This document shows, piece after piece, positions 54,036 through 61,669 of a stretch of 64,000 nucleotides of DNA. The position numbers were made by a program, and so were the translations under genes. The number at the start of each line of letters is the position of its first letter. Position 1 is the first letter of the stretch. Source of the stretch: Collinsella tanakaei (GTDB taxonomy: Bacteria; Actinomycetota; Coriobacteriia; Coriobacteriales; Coriobacteriaceae). Below the pieces are notes generated by a model. It was not told where the DNA came from. It searched no databases and was given only the letters and a program-made list of their open reading frames with translations. The stretch covers positions 124,001 to 188,000 of the forward strand of contig NZ_JADYTL010000001.1 in assembly GCF_021531055.1 (NCBI RefSeq). The letters run 5' to 3'.

Positions 54036-55760
54036 TTGGCGACCACCAAACGTGTTATGAAGATGTCGAACCTCTACGCTCCCACCTTGAAGGAGGATCC
54101 CGCCGAGGCCGAGCTCGCGAGCCATCGTCTGCTGCTTCGAGCCGGTATGATCCGCAAGGTCGCGGCCGGTCTTTACAGCTACCTGCCGCTGGCGTGGCGT
54201 TCGATCAGAAAGATCGAGGCGATCTGCCGCGACGAGATGGACGCGATCGGTGCGCAGGAGATGATGGCGCCGATCCTGACTCCCGCAGAGCTGTGGGAGG
54301 AGTCCGGACGTATCGGTGCATACGGCCCCGAGCTCATGCGACTCGAGGACCGTCATGACCGCACCTTCTGCCTCGGGCCCACGCACGAGGAGACGTTCAC
54401 CGATCTTGTCCGCAACGAGCTTCGCAGCTACAAGCAACTTCCGTTGACGCTCTACCATATCCAGGATAAGTTCCGCGATGAGCTTCGTCCCCGATTCGGC
54501 CTCATGCGCAGCCGCGAATTCATCATGAAGGATGCCTACTCCTTCTCCGCGACCCAGGAGTCGCTGCAGGAGGTCTATGAGGACATGAAGGGCGCCTATG
54601 CGCGCTATTGCGAGCGCTGCGGCCTCAAGGCGCTTCCCGTCGCCGCGGATTCCGGCGAGATCGGCGGAGATTCCTCGATCGAGTACATGGCGCTTGCCGA
54701 GGCCGGCGAGGCGTCGCTCGTCTGGTGCGATTGCGGGTTCGCCGCCGACGATGAGGCTGCATCCACGACGGTGGTCGTCAGCGAGGGTCCGGGCGACGGC
54801 ACGCTCGAGAAGGTCCATACCCCCGGTTTGGGCACGATCGAGGCGGTTGCCGCGTTCTTCGGATTCCCCGAGAACGGCACCCGCAAGTCCCTTGCGCTTA
54901 TCGATGGCGACGGCGAGCCCGTCGTCGCCATCGTTCCGGGCGACCATGAGCTCAACGATATCAAGACGTCCAAGCTCTTCGGCGACTATCATCTCATGAG
55001 CGATGAGGAGCTCGAGCAGTTTGGCCTGCATAAGGGCTTTATCGGGCCCGTCGGTCTGCCCGCGGGGATCCGCTTGGTATGCGACGAGTCGCTGAAGTCC
55101 AGCACACGCTGGGCGTGCGGCGCCAACGAGGTCGACTACCACTACACCGGCGCCTGCCCCGATCGCGACTTCGCGGTCGATATGTGGGCCGATCTTGTGA
55201 CGGTCAAGCCGGGTGACCCCTGCCCTCATTGCGGCAAGATCCTCCACGGCGGTCGCGGCATCGAGTGCGGTCAGGTTTTCCAGATCGGCACCGAGAAATA
55301 CGCTGCCAAGATGGGTGCGACGTTCGCCGATGAGAACGGTCGCGAGCAGCCGTTCTATATGGGCTGCTACGGCATCGGCATCTCCCGTACCCTCGCGGCG
55401 ATCGTGGAACAGCATCATGACGACGGCGGCATCGTGTGGCCCGTCTCGGTCGCACCCTACGAGGTCTCCGTCATCGCGCTCGACAAGAAGGGAGAGGCCT
55501 TCGACGCTGCTGCGGACCTTGCCGACCAACTGGCAGCCGCCGGTATCGACGTCGTGTTCGATGATCGCAAGGAGCGTCCGGGCGTGAAGTTCGCCGACAA
55601 CGATCTCATGGGCTTCCCGTATCAGCTCATCGTCGGCAAGCGAGGCCTGCAAAACGGTACGGTCGAACTCAAGGTCCGTGCCGACGGCACACGCGAGGAC
55701 CTCGTACTCGACGGAGCTGTCGCGGAGCTCGTCGCCCGCGTCGAGCGCGAACGTCGCTGA
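54036..55760 (+). CDS. proS: Prolyl-tRNA synthetase (bacterial type)
   Basis: Charges tRNA-Pro. The TTG at 54036 follows TGAGGAG by 8 bp; 574 residues match the bacterial-type length. Class II motif 1 region AGLYSYLPL, motif 2 with RDELRPRFGLMRSREFIMKDAYSF, and motif 3 GCYGIGISRTLAA are present. An INS editing domain sits at roughly 230-390 with the conserved lysine in TRKSLALID, so Ala-tRNA-Pro editing in cis is expected. The C-terminal anticodon domain carries VVFDDRKERPGVKF. Confidence 0.95.
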   Translation: MATTKRVMKMSNLYAPTLKEDPAEAELASHRLLLRAGMIRKVAAGLYSYLPLAWRSIRKIEAICRDEMDAIGAQEMMAPILTPAELWEESGRIGAYGPELMRLEDRHDRTFCLGPTHEETFTDLVRNELRSYKQLPLTLYHIQDKFRDELRPRFGLMRSREFIMKDAYSFSATQESLQEVYEDMKGAYARYCERCGLKALPVAADSGEIGGDSSIEYMALAEAGEASLVWCDCGFAADDEAASTTVVVSEGPGDGTLEKVHTPGLGTIEAVAAFFGFPENGTRKSLALIDGDGEPVVAIVPGDHELNDIKTSKLFGDYHLMSDEELEQFGLHKGFIGPVGLPAGIRLVCDESLKSSTRWACGANEVDYHYTGACPDRDFAVDMWADLVTVKPGDPCPHCGKILHGGRGIECGQVFQIGTEKYAAKMGATFADENGREQPFYMGCYGIGISRTLAAIVEQHHDDGGIVWPVSVAPYEVSVIALDKKGEAFDAAADLADQLAAAGIDVVFDDRKERPGVKFADNDLMGFPYQLIVGKRGLQNGTVELKVRADGTREDLVLDGAVAELVARVERERR

Positions 55761-55794
55761 TCCGCCTGCTTACGACTCGTGTAAGGGTCCCGTT

Positions 55795-55832
55795 AAGGGA
55801 GGGTATCGATATGGTCGATGCCCTCCCTTTGT
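55795..55832 (+). terminator. Rho-independent terminator of proS
   Basis: A 15-bp stem (55795-55809 with 55815-55829, one G-T pair), loop TATGG, then TTTGT with a short T-run. Confidence 0.75.
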
Positions 55833-55877
55833 CATATCATGACAAGATGTCCCATAGGAGAAAGGCCTACTCCGTCC

Positions 55878-56456
55878 ATGCGTGTATTGGATTTCGACAA
55901 CACCATATACGACGGGGAGAGCACCCTCGATTTCTACCTGTTCTCGTTGCGATACAACTTCTGGACGATCCGTTTCATCATCCCGGTCATCTACCATCTT
56001 ATACGCTATCAGCTCTCGCGCAGCACGCGCGATGATCTCGAGCGTGCCATCAACAGGTACAGCCATAGCTATCTCGCATCATTCGATGACATCCCCGCCA
56101 TGGTTCGGGCATTTTGGGATAGCCATATGCATAAGATCAAATCATGGTATTCGCCGCGACCCGATGACATCATCATCACCGCGTCGTTCAACTACACCAT
56201 GGACGAGTTCGCCAAACGATACGGCATCACGCACTGCATCTACTCGACGATCGACTACGAGACGTTCGATCTGATACACCTGAACTTCGGTGACAACAAA
56301 GTCAAGGCGTTCAAGGAGGCCTACGGGGACGATGTGGTTCCCGATGAGTTTTACACCGACAACCTCGTCGATCTGCCGATGATGAGATACGCGAAGCACG
56401 CTTTTTTAATCAAGGGCAACACCGTCGTGCCCTACAAGTTCGACGAGGGCAAGTAG
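55878..56456 (+). CDS. HAD-superfamily phosphatase, unknown substrate
   Basis: The ATG at 55878 gives 192 residues starting MRVLDFDNTIYDGES, with nucleophile D5 and D7 of the DxD motif. Motif II could be IITASF (near residue 99), and the late acidic motif reads TDNLVDLPMM. Hydrophobic, aromatic-rich cap residues (YNFWTIRFIIPVIYHLIRY) could associate with membrane. The pattern is nearest the SerB/CicA-like HAD-IB group. Codons are visibly less GC-rich than in neighbours (ATA, AGA and CAT occur), a hint of transfer. No well-spaced ribosome site; ATG 55839 is an alternative start. Confidence 0.78.
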   Translation: MRVLDFDNTIYDGESTLDFYLFSLRYNFWTIRFIIPVIYHLIRYQLSRSTRDDLERAINRYSHSYLASFDDIPAMVRAFWDSHMHKIKSWYSPRPDDIIITASFNYTMDEFAKRYGITHCIYSTIDYETFDLIHLNFGDNKVKAFKEAYGDDVVPDEFYTDNLVDLPMMRYAKHAFLIKGNTVVPYKFDEGK

Positions 56457-56521
56457 CGTCTCCATAGCATGAATGTCCTGATACGGTGCGCCGTCTGCCG
56501 GCGAAATCGATGATGGCGCAT

Positions 56522-56552
56522 GAAAAACGCCGTCCAAGCATGTGGACGGCGT
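56522..56552 (-). terminator. Rho-independent terminator of the tRNA-Met transcript
   Basis: Reading the minus strand, a perfect 10-bp stem ACGCCGTCCA / TGGACGGCGT with a 6-nt loop is followed by a T-run (the A-run at 56523-56527 on the plus strand). Confidence 0.85.
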
Positions 56553-56560
56553 GCAAGTTC

Positions 56561-56636
56561 TGGTGGGCCCAGCAGGATTCGAACCTGCAACCCAGGGATT
56601 ATGAGTCCCCTGCGCTAACCGTTGCGCCATGAGCCC
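56561..56636 (-). tRNA. tRNA-Met (anticodon CAT)
   Basis: Acceptor GGGCTCA pairs with TGGGCCC (one G-T pair), discriminator A, encoded CCA at the 3' end (56563-56561). The anticodon loop is CTCATAA. It could instead be the CAT-type isoleucine tRNA modified by TilS; sequence alone does not decide. Its 5' end abuts the terminator-like hairpin of the upstream tRNA-Ala. Confidence 0.88.
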
Positions 56637-56673
56637 GAAATAAAACAAAGCAGCCTCCGAAACCGGAGGCTGC
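56637..56673 (-). terminator. Terminator-like hairpin between tRNA-Ala and tRNA-Met
   Basis: Minus strand: a 10-bp perfect stem GCAGCCTCCG / CGGAGGCTGC with a 4-nt loop, followed by TTTGTTTTATTTC. The T-rich end touches the first base of tRNA-Met, so either tRNA-Met depends on read-through or has an unrecognised start. Confidence 0.7.
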
Positions 56674-56684
56674 GATATCTCTTG

Positions 56685-56781
56685 GGTGGAGACGAGGGGG
56701 ATCGAACCCCTGACCTCTTGACTGCCAGTCAAGCGCTCTCCCAGCTGAGCTACGCCCCCAAGCGGTGCGCGAATTACTATA
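56685..56781. repeat. 97-bp direct repeat, copy 1
   Basis: Identical base for base to 58187-58283; it spans a whole tRNA-Ala gene and its upstream region through the -10 box. Similarity resumes briefly at the -35 region (CGATTGCAAGGA). The two copies lie 1,502 bp apart and flank icd. Confidence 0.95.
56687..56759 (-). tRNA. tRNA-Ala (anticodon GGC), copy 1, CCA not encoded
   Basis: Acceptor GGGGGCG pairs with CGTCTCC and includes the G3-U70 wobble that identifies alanine tRNAs. Anticodon loop CTGGCAG, T-loop GGTTCGATCC. After discriminator A the next bases are CCC, so CCA must be added by the nucleotidyltransferase, unlike copy 2. Otherwise identical to copy 2. Confidence 0.95.
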
Positions 56782-56804
56782 CGGGACTTACGAAACGATT
56801 GCAA
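56776..56804 (-). promoter_or_regulatory. Promoter of tRNA-Ala copy 1
   Basis: On the minus strand TTGCAA, a 17-bp spacer, TATAGT. The spacer differs from copy 2 while both boxes are conserved, which supports function. Confidence 0.8.
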
Positions 56805-56851
56805 GGACAATTTTCAAATTTGTGGATTCGAGTCATAAACCCGTACGTCGG

Positions 56852-57934
56852 TTAGAGCGCAGCGATCACGGCATCGGTGAACTCATCCGTACCGGCCGCA
56901 CCTTCGGTAGAGCCCGTCAGTGCGCGCTTGACGTCGGCGGTGACGTGCGTGCCGGCATCCAAGGCCGTGCGAATAGCGCGGCGGATCGTATCGGCAGCGG
57001 CATCTTCACCGAGATGATCGAGCAGCATGCACGCGGACAGGATCTCCGCGGTCGGGTTCGCGATGTTCTGACCGGCGATGTCGGGCGCCGAACCGTGCGT
57101 CGCCTCGAAGATGGCGCAGTTTTCCCCGATGTTCCCGCCGGGAGCCATGCCGAGGCCGCCCACGAGTCCCGCGGAAAGGTCGCTCACGATGTCGCCGTAG
57201 AGATTGGGGAGTACAAGCACGTCGAAATCCTCGGGATGCATGACGAGTCCCATGCATGCGGCGTCGACGATCTTATCGTCGAACTCGATATCGGGATAGC
57301 GCTTCGCGACGAAGCGTGCGACATCGAGATAGAGACCGTCGGTCGCCTTCATGATGTTCGCCTTATGGACGGCGGTGACTTTCGAACGGTTGTGACGACG
57401 CGCGTATTCGAACGCGTAGGTAAGGATACGCTCCGATCCCCATACGGAAATGGGCTTGATTGAAATCGCGGCATCCTCGCGAATCACGGCACCGGTTTGC
57501 TCGCGAACCAGGCAGCGCAGTTCCGAGGCGCCCGGATCGGTTGCCGGAAACTCGATGCCGGCATACAGGTCCTCGGTATTCTCGCGGATGATGACGAGGT
57601 CCACATCTTGATATCGCGAGCCGTCGCCCGGCATGGAAAGGCAGGGGCGGACGCAGGAGTAGAGGTCGAAGGTACGACGCAGTTCGACGTTCACGCTGCG
57701 GAAGCCGGTGCCCACCGGCGTCGTGATCGGGCCCTTGATGGCGACGCCGACGCTGCGGATCGCATCGATGACGTGGGCGGGGAGGGGGGTGCCGTATTGG
57801 TCGATCACGCCTGCGCCTGCCTCGAATTCATGCCATGTGATATCGACACCGGCCGCCTGAACGACGCGCTGCATCGCGCGCGTGATCTCGGGGCCGATCC
57901 CGTCTCCGGGAATAAGCACTACATCGTGGGTCAT
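56852..57934 (-). CDS. icd: Isocitrate dehydrogenase, NAD-type
   Basis: Beta-decarboxylating dehydrogenase of 360 residues, TCA-cycle step to 2-oxoglutarate. The isocitrate-binding signature SVN (S80, N82) with R86, R87 and R96 separates it from isopropylmalate dehydrogenase. The coenzyme region reads HGSAPDIAGQN: Asp-Ile where NADP enzymes have Lys-Tyr, so NAD is predicted. IRENTEDLYAG, AVHKANIMKATDG (catalytic Lys) and MHPEDFDVLVLPNLYGDIVSD are intact. AAGGCGG precedes the ATG. No terminator is seen before tRNA-Ala copy 1. It is the only gene between two tRNA-Ala repeats. Confidence 0.9.
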   Translation of the reverse strand: MTHDVVLIPGDGIGPEITRAMQRVVQAAGVDITWHEFEAGAGVIDQYGTPLPAHVIDAIRSVGVAIKGPITTPVGTGFRSVNVELRRTFDLYSCVRPCLSMPGDGSRYQDVDLVIIRENTEDLYAGIEFPATDPGASELRCLVREQTGAVIREDAAISIKPISVWGSERILTYAFEYARRHNRSKVTAVHKANIMKATDGLYLDVARFVAKRYPDIEFDDKIVDAACMGLVMHPEDFDVLVLPNLYGDIVSDLSAGLVGGLGMAPGGNIGENCAIFEATHGSAPDIAGQNIANPTAEILSACMLLDHLGEDAAADTIRRAIRTALDAGTHVTADVKRALTGSTEGAAGTDEFTDAVIAAL

Positions 57935-57987
57935 GGGAACACCGCCTTGACTCTATCGGGATCATGTATGGATGACATAATATTAGA

Positions 57988-58015
57988 CGTATAAGCCACG
58001 GTTCGCTGCCATCAA
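57988..58015 (-). promoter_or_regulatory. Candidate promoter of icd
   Basis: On the minus strand TTGATG, a 16-bp spacer, TATACG; predicted leader about 45-50 nt. Confidence 0.5.
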
Positions 58016-58074
58016 ACTGCAAGAAACACACCATTAAAATCGTGTCTCTCCGCTATCTTGGATTGCGACTCCCA

Positions 58075-58133
58075 CCCGGTGATCGCCCATGTAAAATAAC
58101 CCCAGGGGTTATTTTACATGGGCGATCACCGGG
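58075..58133. repeat. Perfect 59-nt palindrome (29-bp arms)
   Basis: Left arm 58075-58103 and right arm 58105-58133 are exact reverse complements around a single central A. The arms start CCCGGTGATCGCCC and have an AT-rich middle (ATGTAAAATAA) and CCCC at the centre. No T-run follows on either strand, so it is not a normal terminator. It lies between the icd promoter and the terminator of tRNA-Ala copy 2, with no open reading frame of note. Confidence 0.95.
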
Positions 58134-58143
58134 CTATGGTTAC

Positions 58144-58175
58144 AAAAAAGAGGCTCCTGCATTGCAGAAGCCTCT
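58144..58175 (-). terminator. Rho-independent terminator of tRNA-Ala copy 2
   Basis: Minus strand: 12-bp stem AGAGGCTTCTGC / GCAGGAGCCTCT with one G-T pair, 3-nt loop, followed by a run of T (plus-strand A-run 58144-58149). Confidence 0.88.
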
Positions 58176-58185
58176 GTATTGCCTA

Positions 58186-58261
58186 TGGTGGAGACGAGGG
58201 GGATCGAACCCCTGACCTCTTGACTGCCAGTCAAGCGCTCTCCCAGCTGAGCTACGCCCCC
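58186..58261 (-). tRNA. tRNA-Ala (anticodon GGC), copy 2, CCA encoded
   Basis: Same mature sequence as copy 1, including the G3-U70 pair and anticodon GGC, but with CCA encoded at 58188-58186. It has its own promoter and terminator, so it is a complete single-gene unit. Confidence 0.96.
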
Positions 58262-58283
58262 AAGCGGTGCGCGAATTACTATA
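58187..58283. repeat. 97-bp direct repeat, copy 2
   Basis: Identical to 56685-56781; see that entry. Together they bracket icd and the palindrome. Confidence 0.95.
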
Positions 58284-58306
58284 GGGGAACGGCTCGACGA
58301 TTGCAA
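58278..58306 (-). promoter_or_regulatory. Promoter of tRNA-Ala copy 2
   Basis: Minus strand TTGCAA, 17-bp spacer, TATAGT, matching copy 1 in both boxes. Confidence 0.82.
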
Positions 58307-58376
58307 GGAATTCTTTGCAACTTTTTTACGGTCACCTTCAAACTGTGGAGTGCCGAGGATTCCCGGAAATTCGTAG

Positions 58377-58405
58377 TTGGCGATTGTCGATATCTGTGTT
58401 AGTAT
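58377..58405 (+). promoter_or_regulatory. Promoter of tRNA-Val
   Basis: TTGGCG (58377-58382), 17-bp spacer, TAGTAT (58400-58405), 21 bp before the mature tRNA start. Confidence 0.65.
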
Positions 58406-58426
58406 CTTTTTCGCCGAAAGGCAGAT

Positions 58427-58501
58427 GGGCGTTTGGCTCAGGGGTAGAGCACATCCTTCACACGGATGGGGTCACAAGTTCAAATCTTGTAACGCCCACC
58501 A
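58427..58501 (+). tRNA. tRNA-Val (anticodon CAC)
   Basis: Acceptor GGGCGTT pairs with AACGCCC; discriminator A 58498; encoded CCA 58499-58501. Anticodon loop TTCACAC with CAC, decoding GTG. The D-arm is short (TGGCTCAGGGGTAGAGCA). Confidence 0.95.
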
Positions 58502-58510
58502 TCGAACTTC

Positions 58511-58538
58511 AAGGGCTGCAGGCAACTGCAGCCCTTTT
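58511..58538 (+). terminator. Rho-independent terminator of tRNA-Val
   Basis: Perfect 11-bp stem AAGGGCTGCAG / CTGCAGCCCTT, loop GCAA, with four T at the end (58535-58538). Confidence 0.82.
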
Positions 58539-58606
58539 GCTGTATAGGCCTTGTGTGCCCGCTCACATCTCATGTGCACGCCGGCACGCTTCGGGTGGGA
58601 TGAACC

Positions 58607-60637
58607 ATGATTCTGCTTGTCGATAAGATCGAGAAGAGCTTCGGCGCCCGCACGCTTTTCAGCGGCGCGTCGTTTCAGATCAACGCGGGGGAGCGCTATG
58701 CGCTTGTCGGTCCGAACGGTGCGGGTAAAACCACGATGCTCAAGATCATCATGGGGATCGATTCCGCCGATGCGGGCACGGTGACCTATGCAAAAGACGT
58801 CAACGTCGGGTATCTCGAGCAGGAAACCAAACTCGCCTCCGACAAAGCGATCATCGATGAGGTCATGGATGCAGCCGTGGAGATCAAGCGATTCGGCGCG
58901 CGTGCCGAGGAGCTTCAGGCTGCCATCGCCCAAGCGACGGGCGACGAACCGGATTTCGAGGCGATGCTTGCCGAGTACGGCCATGTGCAGGACCGCTTCG
59001 AGCGTCTGGGCGGATACGAACTCGAAAGCAACACCCGGCAGATCCTTTCAGGACTCGGTTTCGCACCTCGCGATTTCCAGCGTCCCTGCTCCGAGTTCTC
59101 CGGTGGCTGGCAGATGCGCATCGCACTCGCCAAGCTCTTCCTACGTCGGCCCGACCTGCTGCTCCTCGACGAGCCCACGAACCATCTCGATCTGGAGAGC
59201 GTCCAGTGGTTGCGCGGTTTTATCGCATCCTATGAAGGTGCGGTCCTCATCGTCAGCCACGATCGTGCGTTCATGGATGCTTGCGTGGACCACGTCGCGG
59301 CGCTCGAGAACCGTCGCGTGACGACCTATACCGGCAACTACAGCTCCTACCTCAAGCAACGCGAGGATAATCTCGAGCAGATGCGCGCAAAGCGCGCCGC
59401 CCAGGAGCGCGAGATCGCCCATATGCAGGTCTTCGTCGACAAGTTCCGCTACAAGCCCACTAAGGCGGCGCAGGCACAGGAGCGCCTGCGCAAGATCGAG
59501 CAGATCAAAAGCGAGCTCGTCATCCTCCCCGAGGGTCACAAGCACGTCGACTTCAAGTTTCCCGATCCGCCTCGTTCGGGCGATATGGTCATCGCGCTCG
59601 AGAACGTCTCCAAAAGCTATGGAGCGAAGCGGATTTACGAAGGCATCGACCTCAAGCTGTACCGCGGCGATCATGTCGCGCTTGTCGGCCCCAACGGTGC
59701 CGGTAAATCGACGTTGCTCAAAATGCTCGCAGGTATCGAGCCGCCCACATCGGGTTCGCGAGAACTCGGCACGCATGTCGGCGTCGCATATTATGCGCAG
59801 CATCAGCTCGAAGGCCTGAAGGAATCCAACACGGTGCTTCAGGAGATCGATTCGGTCGCGCCGACATGGACGACGCCTCAGCAGCGCAGCCTGTTGGGAG
59901 CGTTTTTGTTCTCCGGCGAGGATGTCGATAAGCGCGTGGGCGTGCTTTCCGGTGGCGAGCGCGCGCGACTGGCGCTCGCTAAGATGCTCGTCGCCCCTGA
60001 GGCCCTTCTGTGCCTCGACGAGCCCACAAACCACCTCGATATCGATTCCGTCGATATGCTCGAGAACGCACTCACGCATTTTCCGGGGACCATCGTGCTC
60101 ATCAGCCACGATGAGCATCTCGTTCGCGCCGTGGCGAACCGTGTGGTGGACATCCGTGATGGCAAGATGACCGTCTACGACGGCGATTACGACTACTATC
60201 TATACAAACGGGAAGATCTGGCTCAGCGCGCCGCACAGGAGGAACAGGCTGCCGCATCCGCCTCTGCAACCAAGCGGGGAGATAAGACAGCCGGCGAGCG
60301 CGTTCCGCGTCGCACACATACCGTGTCCACCGAGGGCGGCAAGAAGACCAAGGAGCAGAAACGCGCCGAGGCCGAAGCGCGTGCCACGCTGAACAAGCGG
60401 CTCAAGTCGACGAAGGCGCGCCTCGCCAAGGTCGATGCCGAGCTTGAGAAAAAACGCGCACGCTATGATGCCCTTATGGAATTGATGGCCTCCGAGGAGC
60501 TCTATGCCGATCAGGCGAAATTCAACGAGGCCCTTGCGGAATACAATACGCTGAAGCGGGAGATTCCCGCTCTCGAAGATGAATGGCTCGAGCTTTCGAC
60601 GACCATCGAGGAGGAAACGGCACGTGGACTTGCATAG
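58607..60637 (+). CDS. ABC-F family ATPase
   Basis: Soluble tandem ABC protein acting on the ribosome (translation factor or target protection). The 676 residues contain two cassettes. First: Walker A GPNGAGKT at 35-42, signature EFSGGWQMR, Walker [13 protein letters not shown]. Second: [30 protein letters not shown]. They are joined by the Arg/Lys-rich P-site interaction linker ([21 protein letters not shown]). A C-terminal coiled coil (about 600-676) resembles YdiF/Uup types. There are no membrane segments. The exact subfamily is not assigned, and resistance function cannot be inferred. Confidence 0.92.
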   Translation: MILLVDKIEKSFGARTLFSGASFQINAGERYALVGPNGAGKTTMLKIIMGIDSADAGTVTYAKDVNVGYLEQETKLASDKAIIDEVMDAAVEIKRFGARAEELQAAIAQATGDEPDFEAMLAEYGHVQDRFERLGGYELESNTRQILSGLGFAPRDFQRPCSEFSGGWQMRIALAKLFLRRPDLLLLDEPTNHLDLESVQWLRGFIASYEGAVLIVSHDRAFMDACVDHVAALENRRVTTYTGNYSSYLKQREDNLEQMRAKRAAQEREIAHMQVFVDKFRYKPTKAAQAQERLRKIEQIKSELVILPEGHKHVDFKFPDPPRSGDMVIALENVSKSYGAKRIYEGIDLKLYRGDHVALVGPNGAGKSTLLKMLAGIEPPTSGSRELGTHVGVAYYAQHQLEGLKESNTVLQEIDSVAPTWTTPQQRSLLGAFLFSGEDVDKRVGVLSGGERARLALAKMLVAPEALLCLDEPTNHLDIDSVDMLENALTHFPGTIVLISHDEHLVRAVANRVVDIRDGKMTVYDGDYDYYLYKREDLAQRAAQEEQAAASASATKRGDKTAGERVPRRTHTVSTEGGKKTKEQKRAEAEARATLNKRLKSTKARLAKVDAELEKKRARYDALMELMASEELYADQAKFNEALAEYNTLKREIPALEDEWLELSTTIEEETARGLA

Positions 60638-60920
60638 GGCGGCGGCGATCTCCTGCTCGATTCTCGCCTATATCTTGAGGGCTTTGGCGATCGCTCTGGG
60701 ATTCCTCACGGTCATCCTGTGTTTTCCCGGCATCGGCGGTCGGCTCAACCTGACCGGCTTGGTCATCGACATCACGCAGGCGCTTCCCGATGTGATCTCC
60801 GGCTACGGTCTCATAACCTCGCCGTTCGGCGGGGTGTTCAGATTCGATTTCGCCCTCGTCATGGTCGTTTTGCTCATCGCAGATTACGTCCTGATCCGCG
60901 TAAGCCGTGCCATCCGATAG
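60624..60920 (+). CDS. Small membrane protein of unknown function
   Basis: The GTG at 60624 lies 9 bp after GAGGAGG and overlaps the end of the ABC-F gene by 14 bp. The 98-residue product has two clear hydrophobic helices (about 12-35 and 74-92) and a weaker middle segment, with a basic end SRAIR. I do not recognise a family. It sits between the ABC-F gene and a site-2 protease, 7 bp before the latter, so co-expression is likely. Confidence 0.65.
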   Translation: MDLHRAAAISCSILAYILRALAIALGFLTVILCFPGIGGRLNLTGLVIDITQALPDVISGYGLITSPFGGVFRFDFALVMVVLLIADYVLIRVSRAIR

Positions 60921-60927
60921 GAATGTC

Positions 60928-61617
60928 ATGAACTGGAGCTACATCGCCTCTCTGCTCGTCACCGTCGTCGCCTTGATCATCGGTATCGTCATTCACGAGT
61001 GTGCTCACGCGCTCGTGGCGTACGTGCTCGGTGATCGCACCGCTCGGTCGCGGGGACGGGTGTCCCTCAATCCGATCCGTCATATCGACCCGTTCGGGAC
61101 GGTTCTTCTGCCGTTGCTCATGATCGCCGCCGGCGGCCCGGTGTTCGCTTTTGCCAAGCCGGTTCCCGTCTACCTGAATAATCTGAAGCACCCGAAACGA
61201 GATGAGTTGCTTGTCGCCCTCGCCGGACCGATCTCAAACCTCGTCCTTGCGTGCGTTGGAGCTGTGCTGCTTCGCGTGGCTGCTCAAAACGCTGCGCCGT
61301 TGGCCGATTCGATCGGTGCGGCTGCGGTCGGGCAGATCGGCGTCTTTCTCATGTCGTTCATGTCCATCAACTTGTCGCTTGCGTTTTTCAACCTTATCCC
61401 GCTTCCGCCGCTCGACGGCTCCTCCATCCTCATTCCGTTCCTGCGCGGACAGGCGTTGCGCACGTACTACCGGATTCAGCGCTATGCGATGCCGATCCTC
61501 ATCATCGTCTTATATCTGCTTCCGTCGGTACTCCACATCGACCTTGTCGGCATCTATTTCAACTTCACGCTCTACCCGCTCCTGAATGCGCTCCTCGCGT
61601 TTTCGCTCGGCTGGTAG
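60928..61617 (+). CDS. Site-2 protease family (M50) membrane metalloprotease
   Basis: A second, smaller intramembrane protease: 229 residues, no PDZ domain. Zinc motif HECAH at 23-27 in the first helix, then RVSLNPIRHIDPFGT, FAFAKPVPV, the ALAGPISNLVLA helix, and the C-terminal NLIPLPPLDGSSIL with the third ligand Asp. This is the PDZ-lacking M50B/YwhC-like type found upstream of scpA in many Gram-positives. AGGAA lies about 4 bp before the ATG. Substrate unknown. Confidence 0.9.
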   Translation: MNWSYIASLLVTVVALIIGIVIHECAHALVAYVLGDRTARSRGRVSLNPIRHIDPFGTVLLPLLMIAAGGPVFAFAKPVPVYLNNLKHPKRDELLVALAGPISNLVLACVGAVLLRVAAQNAAPLADSIGAAAVGQIGVFLMSFMSINLSLAFFNLIPLPPLDGSSILIPFLRGQALRTYYRIQRYAMPILIIVLYLLPSVLHIDLVGIYFNFTLYPLLNALLAFSLGW

Positions 61618-61622
61618 TGCGC

Positions 61623-61628
61623 TAGAAT
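61623..61628 (+). promoter_or_regulatory. Candidate -10 box of scpA-scpB
   Basis: TAGAAT in context GCGCTAGAAT, 41 bp before the scpA GTG; -35 unclear. Confidence 0.4.
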
Positions 61629-61669
61629 CTTGAATCGATATCAACGTATGGAATCGAGGGAGGGATAAG

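Noticed and set aside
52692-55652. 986-codon open frame on the minus strand opposite ispG and proS
   Set aside because: It is antisense to two full, motif-bearing genes; long stop-free antisense frames are expected at this GC content, and its translation shows no family pattern.
56852-57934. 3-isopropylmalate dehydrogenase (leuB) instead of icd
   Set aside because: The substrate loop has the SVN of isocitrate enzymes, and no leucine genes are adjacent.
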